This document shows, one piece after another, positions 39,928 through 50,412 of a stretch of DNA of 64,000 bases. The stretch comes from Seonamhaeicola sp. (GTDB lineage Bacteria > Bacteroidota > Bacteroidia > Flavobacteriales > Flavobacteriaceae), in contig NZ_JANQJQ010000042.1 in NCBI RefSeq assembly GCF_028281565.1, positions 1 through 64,000 on the forward strand, written 5' to 3'. Both the position numbers and the translations under genes were made by a program. The notes beneath the pieces were generated by a model that was not told where the DNA came from, did not search any database, and saw only the letters and a program-made list of their open reading frames with translations. Numbering within the stretch: position 1 is the stretch's first letter; every line of letters starts with the position of its first letter.

Positions 39928-41727
39928 ATGAATTCTATAAAAAATATAGCCATTATTGCCCACGTAGACCACGGTAAGACTACGTTGGTAGACAAGATCA
40001 TGTACCATTGTCAGTTGTTTCGTGAAAATGAAAATACAGGTGATTTAATTCTGGATAATAACGATTTGGAGCGTGAACGCGGTATTACGATTACCTCAAA
40101 AAACGTTTCGGTTACTTATAAGGGTACCAAGATCAATATTATTGATACGCCCGGTCACGCCGATTTTGGCGGTGAAGTAGAGCGTGTACTAAACATGGCT
40201 GATGGTGTTTTGTTATTGGTTGATGCCTTTGAAGGCCCCATGCCACAAACGCGATTCGTATTACAGAAGGCCATTGATCTGGGCTTAAAACCTTGTGTGG
40301 TTGTGAATAAAGTGGATAAAGAAAATTGTACTCCGGACGAGGTTCATGAGAAGGTGTTTGATTTAATGTTTGAGCTGGGTGCAGAAGAATGGCAACTGGA
40401 TTTTCCAACAGTTTATGGTTCTGCAAAACACAATTGGATGAGTGAAGATTGGCAAAATCCTACCGATACTATTGAACCGTTGTTAGATATGGTTATCGCG
40501 CATATTCCATCCCCTAAAATTGAGGCAGGAAGTACTCAAATGCTTATCACCTCTTTAGATTTCTCGTCATTTACCGGGAGAATAGCTATAGGTCGTTTAA
40601 CCAGAGGGGTTTTAAAAGTTAATCAGAATATATCTTTGGTAAAAAGAGATGGTAATATTGTGAAATCCAGGATAAAAGAGCTGCACACGTTTGAAGGTTT
40701 AGGCAGAAAAAAAGTGGACGAGGTACTGGCCGGCGATATTTGTGCCATTGTTGGATTGGAAGGTTTTGAAATAGGAGACACGGTGGCAGATTGGGAAAAT
40801 CCCGAAGGTTTAAAAACCATTGCCATTGATGAGCCCACAATGAGTATGTTGTTCACTATTAACGATTCACCTTTTTTTGGAAAGGATGGAAAGTATGTAA
40901 CATCACGCCATATCAAAGAACGTTTAACCAAAGAACTTGAAAAGAACTTAGCTTTAAGAGTTGAAGATACCGATAGTGCCGATAAGTTTATGGTGTTTGG
41001 CCGTGGTGTTTTACATTTATCGGTTTTAATTGAAACCATGCGTCGTGAAGGGTATGAGTTGCAAATTGGCCAGCCACAGGTAATCATCAAAGAAGTAGAT
41101 GGAGTAAAGTGTGAACCGGTTGAAGAAATGACTATCGATTTACCTGAAGAAGTTTCAGGGAAAGCCATTGAAATGGTTACCATGCGTAAAGGTGAAATGT
41201 TAAGTATGGAAGCTAAGGGCGATAGAATGGTTTGTGAGTTTATCATTCCGTCAAGAGGTATTATAGGATTGCGTAATCAGCTATTAACAGCTACTGCAGG
41301 AGAAGCTATTATGGCACATCGTTTTAAAGAATATCAGCCTGTAAAAGGCGGTATTCCTGAACGTCAGAACGGCAGTTTGGTATCTATGGAAAACGGTACT
41401 GCTATTCCTTATTCCATTGATAAATTGCAGGAACGCGGTAAGTTTTTTATAGATCCGGGAGAAGATATTTATGAAGGTCAGGTTATTGGCGAAAATTCTC
41501 GTGGTGACGATATGACTGTTAATGTAACAAAGACCAAAAAGTTAAGTAATGTCCGTTCCGCCGGAGCCGATGACAAGGCTAAGATTGTCCCGGCCATAAA
41601 GTTTTCTTTAGAAGAAGCTTTGGAATATATTCAAAAAGACGAATACGTTGAGGTTACGCCAAATCACTTAAGATTGAGAAAGATTTTATTAAAAGAGGTG
41701 GAACGTAAACGAAATAAGTCTATCTAA
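39928..41727 (+). CDS. typA: Ribosome-associated GTPase TypA/BipA
   Basis: A 599-residue translational GTPase. The G motifs are [15 protein letters not shown] (G1), [10 protein letters not shown] (G2), [16 protein letters not shown] (G3), VVNKVDKE (G4) and YGSAKHNW (G5 region). Domains II, III and V follow and the BipA-specific C-terminal domain ends the protein. TypA assists late 50S assembly and stress or cold adaptation. The stop overlaps the next start by one base. Confidence 0.97.
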   Translation: MNSIKNIAIIAHVDHGKTTLVDKIMYHCQLFRENENTGDLILDNNDLERERGITITSKNVSVTYKGTKINIIDTPGHADFGGEVERVLNMADGVLLLVDAFEGPMPQTRFVLQKAIDLGLKPCVVVNKVDKENCTPDEVHEKVFDLMFELGAEEWQLDFPTVYGSAKHNWMSEDWQNPTDTIEPLLDMVIAHIPSPKIEAGSTQMLITSLDFSSFTGRIAIGRLTRGVLKVNQNISLVKRDGNIVKSRIKELHTFEGLGRKKVDEVLAGDICAIVGLEGFEIGDTVADWENPEGLKTIAIDEPTMSMLFTINDSPFFGKDGKYVTSRHIKERLTKELEKNLALRVEDTDSADKFMVFGRGVLHLSVLIETMRREGYELQIGQPQVIIKEVDGVKCEPVEEMTIDLPEEVSGKAIEMVTMRKGEMLSMEAKGDRMVCEFIIPSRGIIGLRNQLLTATAGEAIMAHRFKEYQPVKGGIPERQNGSLVSMENGTAIPYSIDKLQERGKFFIDPGEDIYEGQVIGENSRGDDMTVNVTKTKKLSNVRSAGADDKAKIVPAIKFSLEEALEYIQKDEYVEVTPNHLRLRKILLKEVERKRNKSI

Positions 41728-41960
41728 TGGAACTCTTTGGGATTTCAATTGTGGAATGGGTTGGGTATTTGGCTATGGCCACAGTACTTTTCTCATTTTT
41801 AATGAAATCTGTTGTAAAGTTAAGGTTAGTCAATTCATTCGGATGCCTGTTTTTTGTTATTTACGGATTTTTATTAACGCCGGCGTCTAAACCGATTATA
41901 GTAACCAATACAGCCATACTTTGTATCAATTTGTATTACCTGATCAAAAAGACGAAATAA
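41727..41960 (+). CDS. YgjV-like small membrane protein
   Basis: A 77-residue protein with three TM helices (about 9-26, 32-52, 55-72). It resembles the YgjV/ inner-membrane half-module, often mislabelled uroporphyrinogen decarboxylase in databases. The ATG uses the last base of the typA stop (TAATG), so expression is coupled to typA. Function unknown. Confidence 0.75.
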   Translation: MELFGISIVEWVGYLAMATVLFSFLMKSVVKLRLVNSFGCLFFVIYGFLLTPASKPIIVTNTAILCINLYYLIKKTK

Positions 41961-42135
41961 AGGTATTGTAATGCACTTAATCTATTAAACTTAGTATAAT
42001 AATTTAAAAGTTTATCGATTTTGTATATTTGATTTTATTGGTAATTATCAGATGAACATTTAATTCTTTTGTTCGTTAATGGTAAAGTTAATTGTAATAT
42101 TAGTAATATTGCGGTAAAAGGAAAATTCTCATTAA

Positions 42136-43440
42136 TTGAAAAGATTAATAGACTACATAAATAAGTTTGTATTAGTTAAAATAGCTTCGTTGCAAACAGC
42201 ATCGGTAACCACTAGAGTTATAGCCGGCTTGTTAACATCTAAGGCCATTGCTGTTTTCATTGGTGCTGAAGGGATGGCTTTAATAGGGAATTTTCAAAAT
42301 TTTGTAAGTTCATTTCAAACCGTATCCATATTAGGCTCATATAAAGGTGTTGTAAAGTATATTGCCAAGTTTAAAGAAGATGTTGTTGAATTAAGTAAAA
42401 CCATTTCTACCGTTTTTTATGCAGGTTTTATTGCAACCATCATAGTATCGGTGACCTGTTATTTTAATGCCGAACTAATAAAAGACATTATTTTTCCAAG
42501 CTATAACAATTACACATTGGCAATAAAGGTTTTCGCCATTGTACTTCCTTTTTATGCCTTAAATATGTTTACCTTTTCTATTATGAACGGGTTTTCCAAG
42601 TATAAAATCCTCATCATAATAAATATTATCGGGCAAATTTTAAGTGTATCCGTAGCCCTGTTATTAATTTATCAGGAGCGTTTAAAAGGTGCCTTAATAT
42701 CTGTTGCCATAGCGGAGTCGTTAATATTTTTGATCACACTGGTTGGTATTACAAACAGAAGAAGTTTAGTGCCTTTAATAAAGGTTAATAGATTTAGTTT
42801 TGGTTTTTTAAAGAAATTGGGGCCTTATTCTATGATGGCGCTTTTTTCTGCAGTTTTGCTTCCACTTGTGGCCTTAGCCATCAGGTCTTATATCATTGAG
42901 AATATAGGCTATAAAGATGCCGGGTTTTGGGAGGCCATGACCAGAATATCAAAGTATTATTTAATGTTTGTTACCTCATTAATGACATTGTATATTCTGC
43001 CAAGGTTTACTGAAATCAATGATATAAAAGAATTCAGAAAGGAAGTATTTGGTTTTTATAAAACCGTAATGCCAATCTTAGCCATTGGTTTACTATTAAT
43101 TTATTTGCTTAAACCGTTAATTGTTTCAGTAGTTTTTACAGAGGAGTTTGAGCCTGTTGAAGATCTATTTTCGTGGCAGTTACTAGGAGATTTTATAAAG
43201 GTGCTCTCTATGGTCATTGCCTATCAGTTTATTGCCAAGAAAATGTTCTGGCATTATATTTTGACCGAAGCTTTTTTAATCATAGCCCTGTATTACAGTA
43301 GTATCTATTTTATTAACTATTTTGACGGAGTTAAAGGAGCTGTCATGGCACACTTTGTAAGTTATTTGGTTTACTACGGAATTATTTTATCTATTTTTGG
43401 GAAATCGCTTTTCGGTTCATTAAAAGCAAACAAAGGTTAG
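42136..43440 (+). CDS. Polysaccharide flippase (WzxE/O-antigen translocase type), copy 1
   Basis: A 434-residue membrane protein with about 12 TM helices, starting at TTG 42136; no nearby ATG keeps the first helix. It is of the MVF/Wzx polysaccharide transporter superfamily: GLLTSKAIAVFIGAEGMAL, GNFQNFVSSFQT, and GSYKGVVKYIAKFKED early, with W-ExMTRISKYY later. Such proteins flip undecaprenyl-linked oligosaccharides. A paralogue with the same blocks lies at 49061. It opens the polysaccharide cluster. Confidence 0.85.
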   Translation: MKRLIDYINKFVLVKIASLQTASVTTRVIAGLLTSKAIAVFIGAEGMALIGNFQNFVSSFQTVSILGSYKGVVKYIAKFKEDVVELSKTISTVFYAGFIATIIVSVTCYFNAELIKDIIFPSYNNYTLAIKVFAIVLPFYALNMFTFSIMNGFSKYKILIIINIIGQILSVSVALLLIYQERLKGALISVAIAESLIFLITLVGITNRRSLVPLIKVNRFSFGFLKKLGPYSMMALFSAVLLPLVALAIRSYIIENIGYKDAGFWEAMTRISKYYLMFVTSLMTLYILPRFTEINDIKEFRKEVFGFYKTVMPILAIGLLLIYLLKPLIVSVVFTEEFEPVEDLFSWQLLGDFIKVLSMVIAYQFIAKKMFWHYILTEAFLIIALYYSSIYFINYFDGVKGAVMAHFVSYLVYYGIILSIFGKSLFGSLKANKG

Positions 43441-44054
43441 CTATTATTTTTGCATTCCATAATTAATGAAGTGTAGGGGATATGGAAATAAGTTTCGTCA
43501 ATTTTAGTTTTTACATCTGAGAAATATTGTTTAGCAAGGAAAACATACTCCTTTTCGTTTCGTATAAAATTACCGCGATCCATATCTAAAAATTTTTTTG
43601 AAATTGGGTTTTGGTTGGCAATATAGCAACCATCAAAAGTGACTAGTCGCCCTTCCGGTTTAAGAGCATTTTTGGCTAAGTTAAATAAGGTTTTTACCTG
43701 GTTGTCATTTAGATGATGGATCACTCCGGTTGTAATAACCACATCGAAAGTTTGAGGATCTTTTAATTTAAATTTTTCAATGCTGGTTGCATGAAAATCA
43801 TACTGGGGATAGTGTTCTCTTGCTGTTTTTATGTATTTGGGATTTATATCACAGCCCGTATAGTTTACTTCAGGTAAAAATCTTAAAATATCTCCGGGGC
43901 CACAGCCAATATCTAAAACCTTTTCACCCGCATTTATACGCGCATCATTTTCAATAAACAAACGCCTGGCCCTTATGCCTCCAACTAAATACTGGTACGT
44001 GGTATAAAAGTAAGATAGTTTAAGAATGGATCTGGGATCTAATAATTTTCGCAT
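43437..44054 (-). CDS. Class I SAM-dependent methyltransferase
   Basis: A 205-residue Rossmann methyltransferase with motif I KVLDIGCGPGDILRFL (about 45-60), TGCDINPKYI and VVITTGVIHHLND. Substrate unknown; its place in the cluster suggests a sugar or lipid carrier. Opposite in orientation to its neighbours, and overlapping the flippase stop by 4 nt. Confidence 0.85.
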   Translation of the reverse strand: MRKLLDPRSILKLSYFYTTYQYLVGGIRARRLFIENDARINAGEKVLDIGCGPGDILRFLPEVNYTGCDINPKYIKTAREHYPQYDFHATSIEKFKLKDPQTFDVVITTGVIHHLNDNQVKTLFNLAKNALKPEGRLVTFDGCYIANQNPISKKFLDMDRGNFIRNEKEYVFLAKQYFSDVKTKIDETYFHIPYTSLIMECKNNS

Positions 44055-44150
44055 ACAATAAATCTAAAAATTCAATCACTATAAAACTATAATATTTTAA
44101 TGGTTTAAAGGCTTATTTTATATCTTTAGCTATTTCATAAATAAAAATGC

Positions 44151-45932
44151 ATGGCGGAACTAAAAATTTTTAAAAAGCAGGAATTCTCAATTGTTGTTTT
44201 TTTAGTGGTTTGTGTTCAGTTACTTTTAAGTTTTCAGGGATTTGATGTTTGTGACGATGGTTTTGCCTTAACGTTTTATCAGCAAATATATAATAATCCT
44301 CAAAGTGTAGAGTATAATTTCGTGTATTGGCTTTCCGGTGTAGTTGGAGGTGTTTGGTATGAGGTATTTCCAAAGGGGGGCATTTTATGGTTTAGGATAT
44401 TCACTGTTATTATTAATACGGCAACTTTTGTACTGGCATATAGGATTTTTAGACAAGTGATGCCTAAAAGAGTACTCCTTTTAGGGTTGCTGACTGTAAT
44501 TTTTGTGAATGATTATGGGTTTCTAACCTATTACCATAATCATTTGACGGCGTTTTTGGCATTGCTAAGCGTATGGTTTCTAATGCGAGGTATAACCAAA
44601 AAAAAGATGTCCTATATACTGGTTTCCGGAGCTATTATTGCTATTAATATTTTTACTAGAATTCCCAATGCTTCCTTGTTAATTTTTATTCTAGCCATAC
44701 CATTTAGCACAATGACAAGCGGAGTTCGTTATAAAGTAGCAATCAAACCTATGTTTATGTTTGTATTAGGTGTTGTAATTGGATTACTATTTATCCTGTT
44801 ATTGCTATTGGCTTTAGATCAGTTAGAGATTATGAAAAGAGCTATTTACGGACTTTTCGATTTAGGTAAAACTCAAGGAAGTTCTCACAATATTAATGCG
44901 CTTTTAAAAAGTTATGTATTTAAGTATATCAAATTATTCGTAGAAGGAGGCAAATTAAGTTTATTACTGTTGTTCTTTTTAATAGGATATAGTTATTTTA
45001 ATAAAAAGCAAATACTAAAAACAATAATTTTGATTGTTAGTATTGTTGCTTTATTTGTTTATTTTAAAATAGGTAAGATCTATCCTATATATGCTATAGC
45101 TTACCTGGGAGTTTTATTGACTTTGTTTACTAAATCTGAACCATCAGATATTAAAACCTTAGCCTTTTTAGGGGTTTTAATGCTCACCTTTTTACCTTTG
45201 GGAAGTGGTGGAGGGATAACAAGTAGTGGTTACATGTGTATATGGTTGTCCGTGCCCTTCTTTTTTTATTGGCTTAATGATTTACAATCGTTTAAAGGGT
45301 ACATTGGCACGGGCCTAATGATTGGAGTAAAACAGGATATAATTATGAAAAAGACATGCCAAGTGTTAGTCCTAATTATTGGAGTTACTTTTTTAACAGC
45401 AAAAGCATATAATGTGTCAGGAGAGGCTTATTTTGATCATGGAAGTCGTTTAAAAAAAACATATGCAATTAATAATACTTTAGCCAAAGGAGTTTATACT
45501 AAAGAGAGACGAGCCAATATTGTTAATGAATTGTTGTTACACATTGATGACTATGTAAAACCAGATGATTATCTCTTAGTTTATGACAAAGTGCCTATGT
45601 TACATTTTTTAACAAAGACAAAACCGTATATGTATAACCCCTGGGTATGGATTTATGATCATCATTCATTTAAAAAAAAATTACTGTATGCTGAAGAGCA
45701 CATATTAAAATATCCAGTCATAGTGCAACAAAAATTTGAAACCATTTGGAGTTTTTCTGAACCTATACCAGAATATTTGTCTGAAGATTTTAATAACGAT
45801 AAAAATTTGATCAATGCGTATGATGCTAAGAAGAATAAGGTGATGAACGACTTTTTAAGTCGTAATGATTATAAAATTGTTTGGAGCAATGATTATTTTA
45901 ACATATATCAAACACAAAAGTACCATAAATAG
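44151..45932 (+). CDS. Polytopic membrane protein, putative glycosyltransferase
   Basis: A 593-residue protein with about 10-11 TM helices in the first 420 residues and a soluble C-terminal domain. The periplasmic loop after TM1, FQGFDVCDDGFALTFYQQIY, carries acidic residues as in GT-C (GT39/83-like) lipid-linked glycosyltransferases, and the next helix ends in YHNHLTAFLALL. No certain family. It is followed 32 nt later by a DPM1-like GT2, the usual donor partner for such enzymes. Confidence 0.6.
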   Translation: MAELKIFKKQEFSIVVFLVVCVQLLLSFQGFDVCDDGFALTFYQQIYNNPQSVEYNFVYWLSGVVGGVWYEVFPKGGILWFRIFTVIINTATFVLAYRIFRQVMPKRVLLLGLLTVIFVNDYGFLTYYHNHLTAFLALLSVWFLMRGITKKKMSYILVSGAIIAINIFTRIPNASLLIFILAIPFSTMTSGVRYKVAIKPMFMFVLGVVIGLLFILLLLLALDQLEIMKRAIYGLFDLGKTQGSSHNINALLKSYVFKYIKLFVEGGKLSLLLLFFLIGYSYFNKKQILKTIILIVSIVALFVYFKIGKIYPIYAIAYLGVLLTLFTKSEPSDIKTLAFLGVLMLTFLPLGSGGGITSSGYMCIWLSVPFFFYWLNDLQSFKGYIGTGLMIGVKQDIIMKKTCQVLVLIIGVTFLTAKAYNVSGEAYFDHGSRLKKTYAINNTLAKGVYTKERRANIVNELLLHIDDYVKPDDYLLVYDKVPMLHFLTKTKPYMYNPWVWIYDHHSFKKKLLYAEEHILKYPVIVQQKFETIWSFSEPIPEYLSEDFNNDKNLINAYDAKKNKVMNDFLSRNDYKIVWSNDYFNIYQTQKYHK

Positions 45933-45964
45933 TAAATATTAGTTGTTTAATTAGGATTTAGAGA

Positions 45965-46930
45965 ATGAGAAATATAAAGGATATATCTGTTATAATACCT
46001 ATTTATAATGAATCTAATATTATATTAGAATTATATGAACGTTTAGTAAAAGTTCTTACAGAATTGGCATTAAGCTACGAGATCATTTTTGTTAATGATG
46101 GTAGTAGTGATGACTCCATGCAACAAATATTAGCATTGTCTCGAAAAGATAAAGACGTTCTATATATTGATTTTAATAGAAATTTTGGTCATCAAATAGC
46201 TGTTTCAGCGGGTATGGAACAGTGTTTAGGCAGATGTGCCGTAATTATTGATGGCGATTTACAGGATCCTCCGGAGTTAATTCCTAAATTATATAGTGAA
46301 TATAAAAAAGGATACGATGTTGTTTATGCGCAACGTAATAAACGGTTAGGAGAAACTTTTCTAAAAAAAATTACGGCCAAAATGTTTTACCGTATTTTAG
46401 AAAGAATAACAAATTTTACGATACCTTTTGATGCAGGTGATTTTAGATTAATTGATAAAAAAGTAGTGGTAGCTTTAAATGAAATGACAGAACCAAATAA
46501 ATTTTTGAGAGGTCAAATAGCCTGGTTAGGTTTCAGCCATACTTCAGTTAAGTTTGATAGAGATAGTAGAAAACAAGGCGTCTCCGGTTATTCCTACGGC
46601 AAAATGTTTAGATTGGCATTGGATGCTATTACCGGATTTTCAGATAGACCGTTGCTGTTCGTAAGTCGTTTGGGACTTATAATCTCTTTACTATCTTTCT
46701 TCATTATACTATTTGCGGTATTTTCTTATTTTGCACTGGATAGAACTGTGTCCGGCTGGACGTCTTTAATTATCAGTTCGGCCTTTATAGGAGGAATACA
46801 ATTACTTTCTATCGGTATTATCGGAGAATATATTGCCCGTATTGACAAAAGTGTTAAAAAACGACCTTTATATATGGTTAAGGATACTAATATTATCCCT
46901 GCTGTTGATGAAGGTTCAAAAGATGATTAA
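45965..46930 (+). CDS. GT2 glycosyltransferase, DPM1/GtrB-like
   Basis: A 321-residue inner-membrane glycosyltransferase. The GT-A domain has ISVIIPIYNESNIILELYER, FVNDGSSDDSM (nucleotide-binding DGSSD), and VIIDGDLQDPPELIPKL with the metal-binding DxD-like DGD. Two C-terminal TM helices (about 235-258, 270-293) with the IGEYIARI end are typical of GtrB/ArnC, which charge undecaprenyl phosphate with a sugar. Probably supplies a donor to the membrane protein upstream. Confidence 0.9.
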   Translation: MRNIKDISVIIPIYNESNIILELYERLVKVLTELALSYEIIFVNDGSSDDSMQQILALSRKDKDVLYIDFNRNFGHQIAVSAGMEQCLGRCAVIIDGDLQDPPELIPKLYSEYKKGYDVVYAQRNKRLGETFLKKITAKMFYRILERITNFTIPFDAGDFRLIDKKVVVALNEMTEPNKFLRGQIAWLGFSHTSVKFDRDSRKQGVSGYSYGKMFRLALDAITGFSDRPLLFVSRLGLIISLLSFFIILFAVFSYFALDRTVSGWTSLIISSAFIGGIQLLSIGIIGEYIARIDKSVKKRPLYMVKDTNIIPAVDEGSKDD

Positions 46931-47930
46931 GGTAGATACTAATATTAAAAAGAATGTTATTTATTCAGTAAGACCATATAATTATTTAGATTTTCAACTG
47001 TGGAATAGTTTTGTGGCAAATGCTAAGAATGCGACATTCCTTTTTCATAGGGACTTTATGGAGTACCATAAAGACAGGTTTGAAGATTTCTCCTTAATGG
47101 TTTATAAAAACAATAAGCTGTGCGCTATTTTACCTGCTAATAAGGTAGGTGCCAGGGTTTTTTCACATCAAGGTTTAACCTATGGAGGGTTTGTATTACC
47201 TGAAAATATAAAGTTTGAAGTGGTATTGCAAGTTTTTAAAGCGGTATTGGAATATTTAAATAATTATGGGATCACAACTTTGAGCCTAAAACAGCTTCCA
47301 TTTATATACAATACATTGCCAAGTAGTGAAGTTGACTATTTAATGTTCATTCTAAACGCAAATTTAGTTAGAAGAGATACGCTCTCAGTAATAGATTTAA
47401 ATAAAAGATTGAAAATTTCGAGTAATAGATTAGAAGGAGTCAAAAGGGGAAAAAAGCATGATTTGTGTATTAAAGAAGAAACAACTTTTGATCTATTTTG
47501 GAATACAATTTTGATTAAAAACCTGGAACAGAAACATGGTGTTACGCCGGTTCATAGCCTTAATGAGATTAAGTCTTTAAGAGAAAAGTTTCCAAATAAT
47601 ATCAGGCAATTTAATGTTTATTGTAATAAAGAAATTGTTGCAGGAACCACGGTGTTTGAATCTAAAAATGTGGCACATTCTCAATACATTTCAGGAAATG
47701 AAAGAAATAACGAACTGGGGAGTTTAGATTTTTTACATGTACATCTGATAGATCAAATATTTAAAAACAAAAGCTATTTTGATTTCGGTACTTCAAACGA
47801 CAATAATGGTTTACAAATAAACAAAGGGCTTCAGTTTTGGAAAGAAGGCTTTGGGGCAAGAACAGTAACTCAGGACTTTTATGAAGTTGAGACCAAAAGC
47901 TATAAGTTATTAGAGGATGTAATGGTATGA
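46923..47930 (+). CDS. FemAB-like GNAT acyltransferase
   Basis: A 335-residue protein. I choose ATG 46923, which overlaps the GT2 stop by 8 nt; the longer frame from 46833 would be fully inside the GT2 gene. The fold is two GNAT halves as in FemAB-like transferases: [25 protein letters not shown] near the start, and a late [20 protein letters not shown] and [11 protein letters not shown]. Together with the DegT aminotransferase (overlap 4 nt) and QdtA-like isomerase it likely N-acylates a 3-amino-3,6-dideoxyhexose. Confidence 0.78.
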   Translation: MIKVDTNIKKNVIYSVRPYNYLDFQLWNSFVANAKNATFLFHRDFMEYHKDRFEDFSLMVYKNNKLCAILPANKVGARVFSHQGLTYGGFVLPENIKFEVVLQVFKAVLEYLNNYGITTLSLKQLPFIYNTLPSSEVDYLMFILNANLVRRDTLSVIDLNKRLKISSNRLEGVKRGKKHDLCIKEETTFDLFWNTILIKNLEQKHGVTPVHSLNEIKSLREKFPNNIRQFNVYCNKEIVAGTTVFESKNVAHSQYISGNERNNELGSLDFLHVHLIDQIFKNKSYFDFGTSNDNNGLQINKGLQFWKEGFGARTVTQDFYEVETKSYKLLEDVMV

Positions 47931-49030
47931 TCAAGTTTCTGGATTTACATAGAATTAATGCTCGTTTTGAAGTTGAATTTCAAACAAAGTTCCAACAGTT
48001 TTTAGATTCAGGACATTATATATTGGGAAATGAAGTTGCCTCATTTGAAAAAACGTATGCTAAATATTGCGGTACAAAATATTGTATTGGTGTTAGTAAC
48101 GGTCTGGACGCATTAATTCTAATCTTTAGGGCTTACTTGGAGTTAGGAGTGTTGAAAAAAAATGATGAAGTTATTGTCCCGGCGAACACCTTTATAGCAA
48201 GTATTCTGGCAATTAAAGAAGTGGGTTTAAAGCCCATATTGGTGGAGCCAAGTATAGAGACTTATAATATTTCAACAAAAGAAATTGAAAAGAATATAAC
48301 AACAAGAACAAAAGCTATTTTGGTCGTTCATCTTTATGGTTTATTGGCAGAAATGAATAGCATAAAAAAAATAGCTAAACAGAATAACTTGTTGATAATT
48401 GAAGATGCAGCTCAAGCCCATGGAGCAATTGATGACAAGGGGGGTAGAGCGGGCAATTTAAGCCATGCAGCAGCCTTTAGTTTTTATCCCAGTAAAAACT
48501 TAGGAGCTTTAGGTGATGCCGGGGCCATTACAACAAATGATGCACACTTAAATGAGGTCATTCGAAAGATTCGTAATTATGGTGCTTCCTCTAAATATAA
48601 ATATGAGGTTATGGGTACTAATAGTAGATTGGATGAAGTTCAGGCAGCATTTTTAAGTATAAAATTAAAGCAATTAGATAGTGATAATGAAAAGAGGCGA
48701 AATATAGCTAAATACTACTTGTCAAAAATAATTAATAGAAAAGTTAAACTCCCGTATTATAGCCTATCCAAGGACCATGTATTTTATGCCTTTGTGGTTT
48801 TAGTGGAAAATAGAGAAAAATTCATGTCATATATGTCTGAAAATGATATAGAGACTTTAATTCATTACCCGGTACCCCCTCATAAACAATTAGTGTTTTC
48901 TTGTTTAAATATTAAGCGTTTGCCCATAACTGAAACTATCCATAATAATATTGTAAGCCTTCCTTTGAGCCCGGTAATGACTTCCCTTGAAATTGAAAGA
49001 ATTGTAGAAGTTGTAAATGACTTTAGCTAA
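47927..49030 (+). CDS. DegT/DnrJ/EryC1 sugar aminotransferase
   Basis: A 367-residue PLP enzyme. The PLP lysine is in [20 protein letters not shown], and the substrate region has [20 protein letters not shown] and [12 protein letters not shown]. It belongs to the FdtB/QdtB group that aminates dTDP-3-keto-6-deoxyhexoses. A FdtA/QdtA-type isomerase is 1.4 kb downstream and a GNAT immediately upstream, so dTDP-Fuc3NAc or dTDP-Qui3NAc is the expected product. rmlA/B are not in the window. Confidence 0.92.
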   Translation: MIKFLDLHRINARFEVEFQTKFQQFLDSGHYILGNEVASFEKTYAKYCGTKYCIGVSNGLDALILIFRAYLELGVLKKNDEVIVPANTFIASILAIKEVGLKPILVEPSIETYNISTKEIEKNITTRTKAILVVHLYGLLAEMNSIKKIAKQNNLLIIEDAAQAHGAIDDKGGRAGNLSHAAAFSFYPSKNLGALGDAGAITTNDAHLNEVIRKIRNYGASSKYKYEVMGTNSRLDEVQAAFLSIKLKQLDSDNEKRRNIAKYYLSKIINRKVKLPYYSLSKDHVFYAFVVLVENREKFMSYMSENDIETLIHYPVPPHKQLVFSCLNIKRLPITETIHNNIVSLPLSPVMTSLEIERIVEVVNDFS

Positions 49031-49060
49031 CAGATGTGTCAATTCAGAAGTAGATAAGGC

Positions 49061-50353
49061 GTGATAAATCTCAAGAAAATATTTAAGGATAATTTGTTAT
49101 TAAGAATAACATCTTTGAATGCCGTAGTAATTTCATTAAGGCTTGTTGTTTCTTTATTGGTTCAAAGAATATTGGCACTAACCATAGGGGAAATAGGAAT
49201 AGCCAAAATAGGGCAACTTAGAAACTTAATTCAAATGATTACAAGCACCAGTTCTTTAGGTGTCTTTAACGGTATTGTAAAATATGTTTCGGAATATCGA
49301 GAGGAAAACAGTAAACTAAAGGATTTGTTTTCAACCACTTTTGTGTTCGTTTTTATGGGTTCCATATTGACGTCCTTGATTTTGCTGGTTAGTGCTTCAT
49401 GGATTACTAGAGAACTTTTTGGGGATTTAGAGTTTGTCAATATTATTAGATGTCTGGCTCTATTACCAATTATAATTGGAATACACAGAGTTTTTCAAGG
49501 GATAATACATGGGCTTTCTAAATATAAAGCATATGCGAAAATTGAACTGATTAGCTATATGCTTTCTGTAGTTTTACTTTTAATTTTTTTAAATTTTTAT
49601 CAACTAAAAGGGGTTTTATTTTCCATAATATTAGTTCCAATTGTTCAGTTAGGGGTTGTTGTTAGTGTTTTTAGGCCAACCTTAAATAAGTTTATTAAAG
49701 TAAGGTGGTTAAAGTTTAAAATTCCCTTTTTTAAAGAATTATTAGCTTTTACACTGATGTCTTTTGTTTCAACGGTCTTATTAAATTATATTGAACTTGA
49801 TATTAGGACTACAATAACAAATAAAGTTAATATAAATGAAGCCGGTTATTGGACAGCTATGAATTTTATTTCCAGAAATTACATGGCATTTTCATCAAGC
49901 CTGTTTTCTTTGTATGTAATCCCTAAATTTGCCCGAATATATTCCTGGACTTCTTTTAGAATAGAAGTTACTACCATATATAAGACCTTATTGCCGCTTT
50001 TTGGATTAGGAATGCTGTTAATATATATCTTTAAAGAATTAGTTATAGAAATTGTTTATCCTAATTTTTTAGGAATGGAACTCTTGTTCAAATGGCAGTT
50101 ATTAGGTGATTTTGTTAGACTGGCTTCTCTTGTTGTTTCTCATCAGTTTTTGGCAAAAAAGATGGTTCGCAGCTTTATATTAACAGAATTAATGTCATTA
50201 GGTTTATTCTATGTTTTGTCTAAATACCTTGTTACAATTTACGGGGTAGAAGGTGTTGTTATGGCTCACTTTTATAGATATATTATTTATTTTTGGGTGG
50301 TTCTGGCAATAGTGAGGAATTATTTTATAAATCAAAAAAACGCAAATTATTAA
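49061..50353 (+). CDS. Polysaccharide flippase (WzxE/O-antigen translocase type), copy 2
   Basis: A 430-residue protein from GTG 49061 with about 12 TM helices. It matches the protein at 42136 block by block: LVVSLLVQRILALTIGEIGI, IAKIGQLRNLIQMITSTSS, LGVFNGIVKYVSEYREEN, and MNFISRNYMAFSSSLFSLYV. It is thus a diverged paralogue. Having two flippases suggests two repeat units or an ancestral duplication followed by specialisation. It lies between the aminotransferase and the ketoisomerase genes. Confidence 0.85.
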   Translation: MINLKKIFKDNLLLRITSLNAVVISLRLVVSLLVQRILALTIGEIGIAKIGQLRNLIQMITSTSSLGVFNGIVKYVSEYREENSKLKDLFSTTFVFVFMGSILTSLILLVSASWITRELFGDLEFVNIIRCLALLPIIIGIHRVFQGIIHGLSKYKAYAKIELISYMLSVVLLLIFLNFYQLKGVLFSIILVPIVQLGVVVSVFRPTLNKFIKVRWLKFKIPFFKELLAFTLMSFVSTVLLNYIELDIRTTITNKVNINEAGYWTAMNFISRNYMAFSSSLFSLYVIPKFARIYSWTSFRIEVTTIYKTLLPLFGLGMLLIYIFKELVIEIVYPNFLGMELLFKWQLLGDFVRLASLVVSHQFLAKKMVRSFILTELMSLGLFYVLSKYLVTIYGVEGVVMAHFYRYIIYFWVVLAIVRNYFINQKNANY

Positions 50354-50412
50354 TATAGAACTTCATGGCTACAACAGAAATTATTTGGAGTAACTATTAT
50401 AAAGTTTATTAA

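Noticed and set aside
41727-41960. Uroporphyrinogen decarboxylase label for the small protein after typA
   Set aside because: 77 residues with three TM helices cannot be HemE; no catalytic motif is present.
46833-46922. Longer N-terminus for the FemAB-like gene
   Set aside because: The extra 30 residues lie inside the GT2 gene and do not resemble the family start; ATG 46923 overlaps the GT2 stop in a typical coupling manner.
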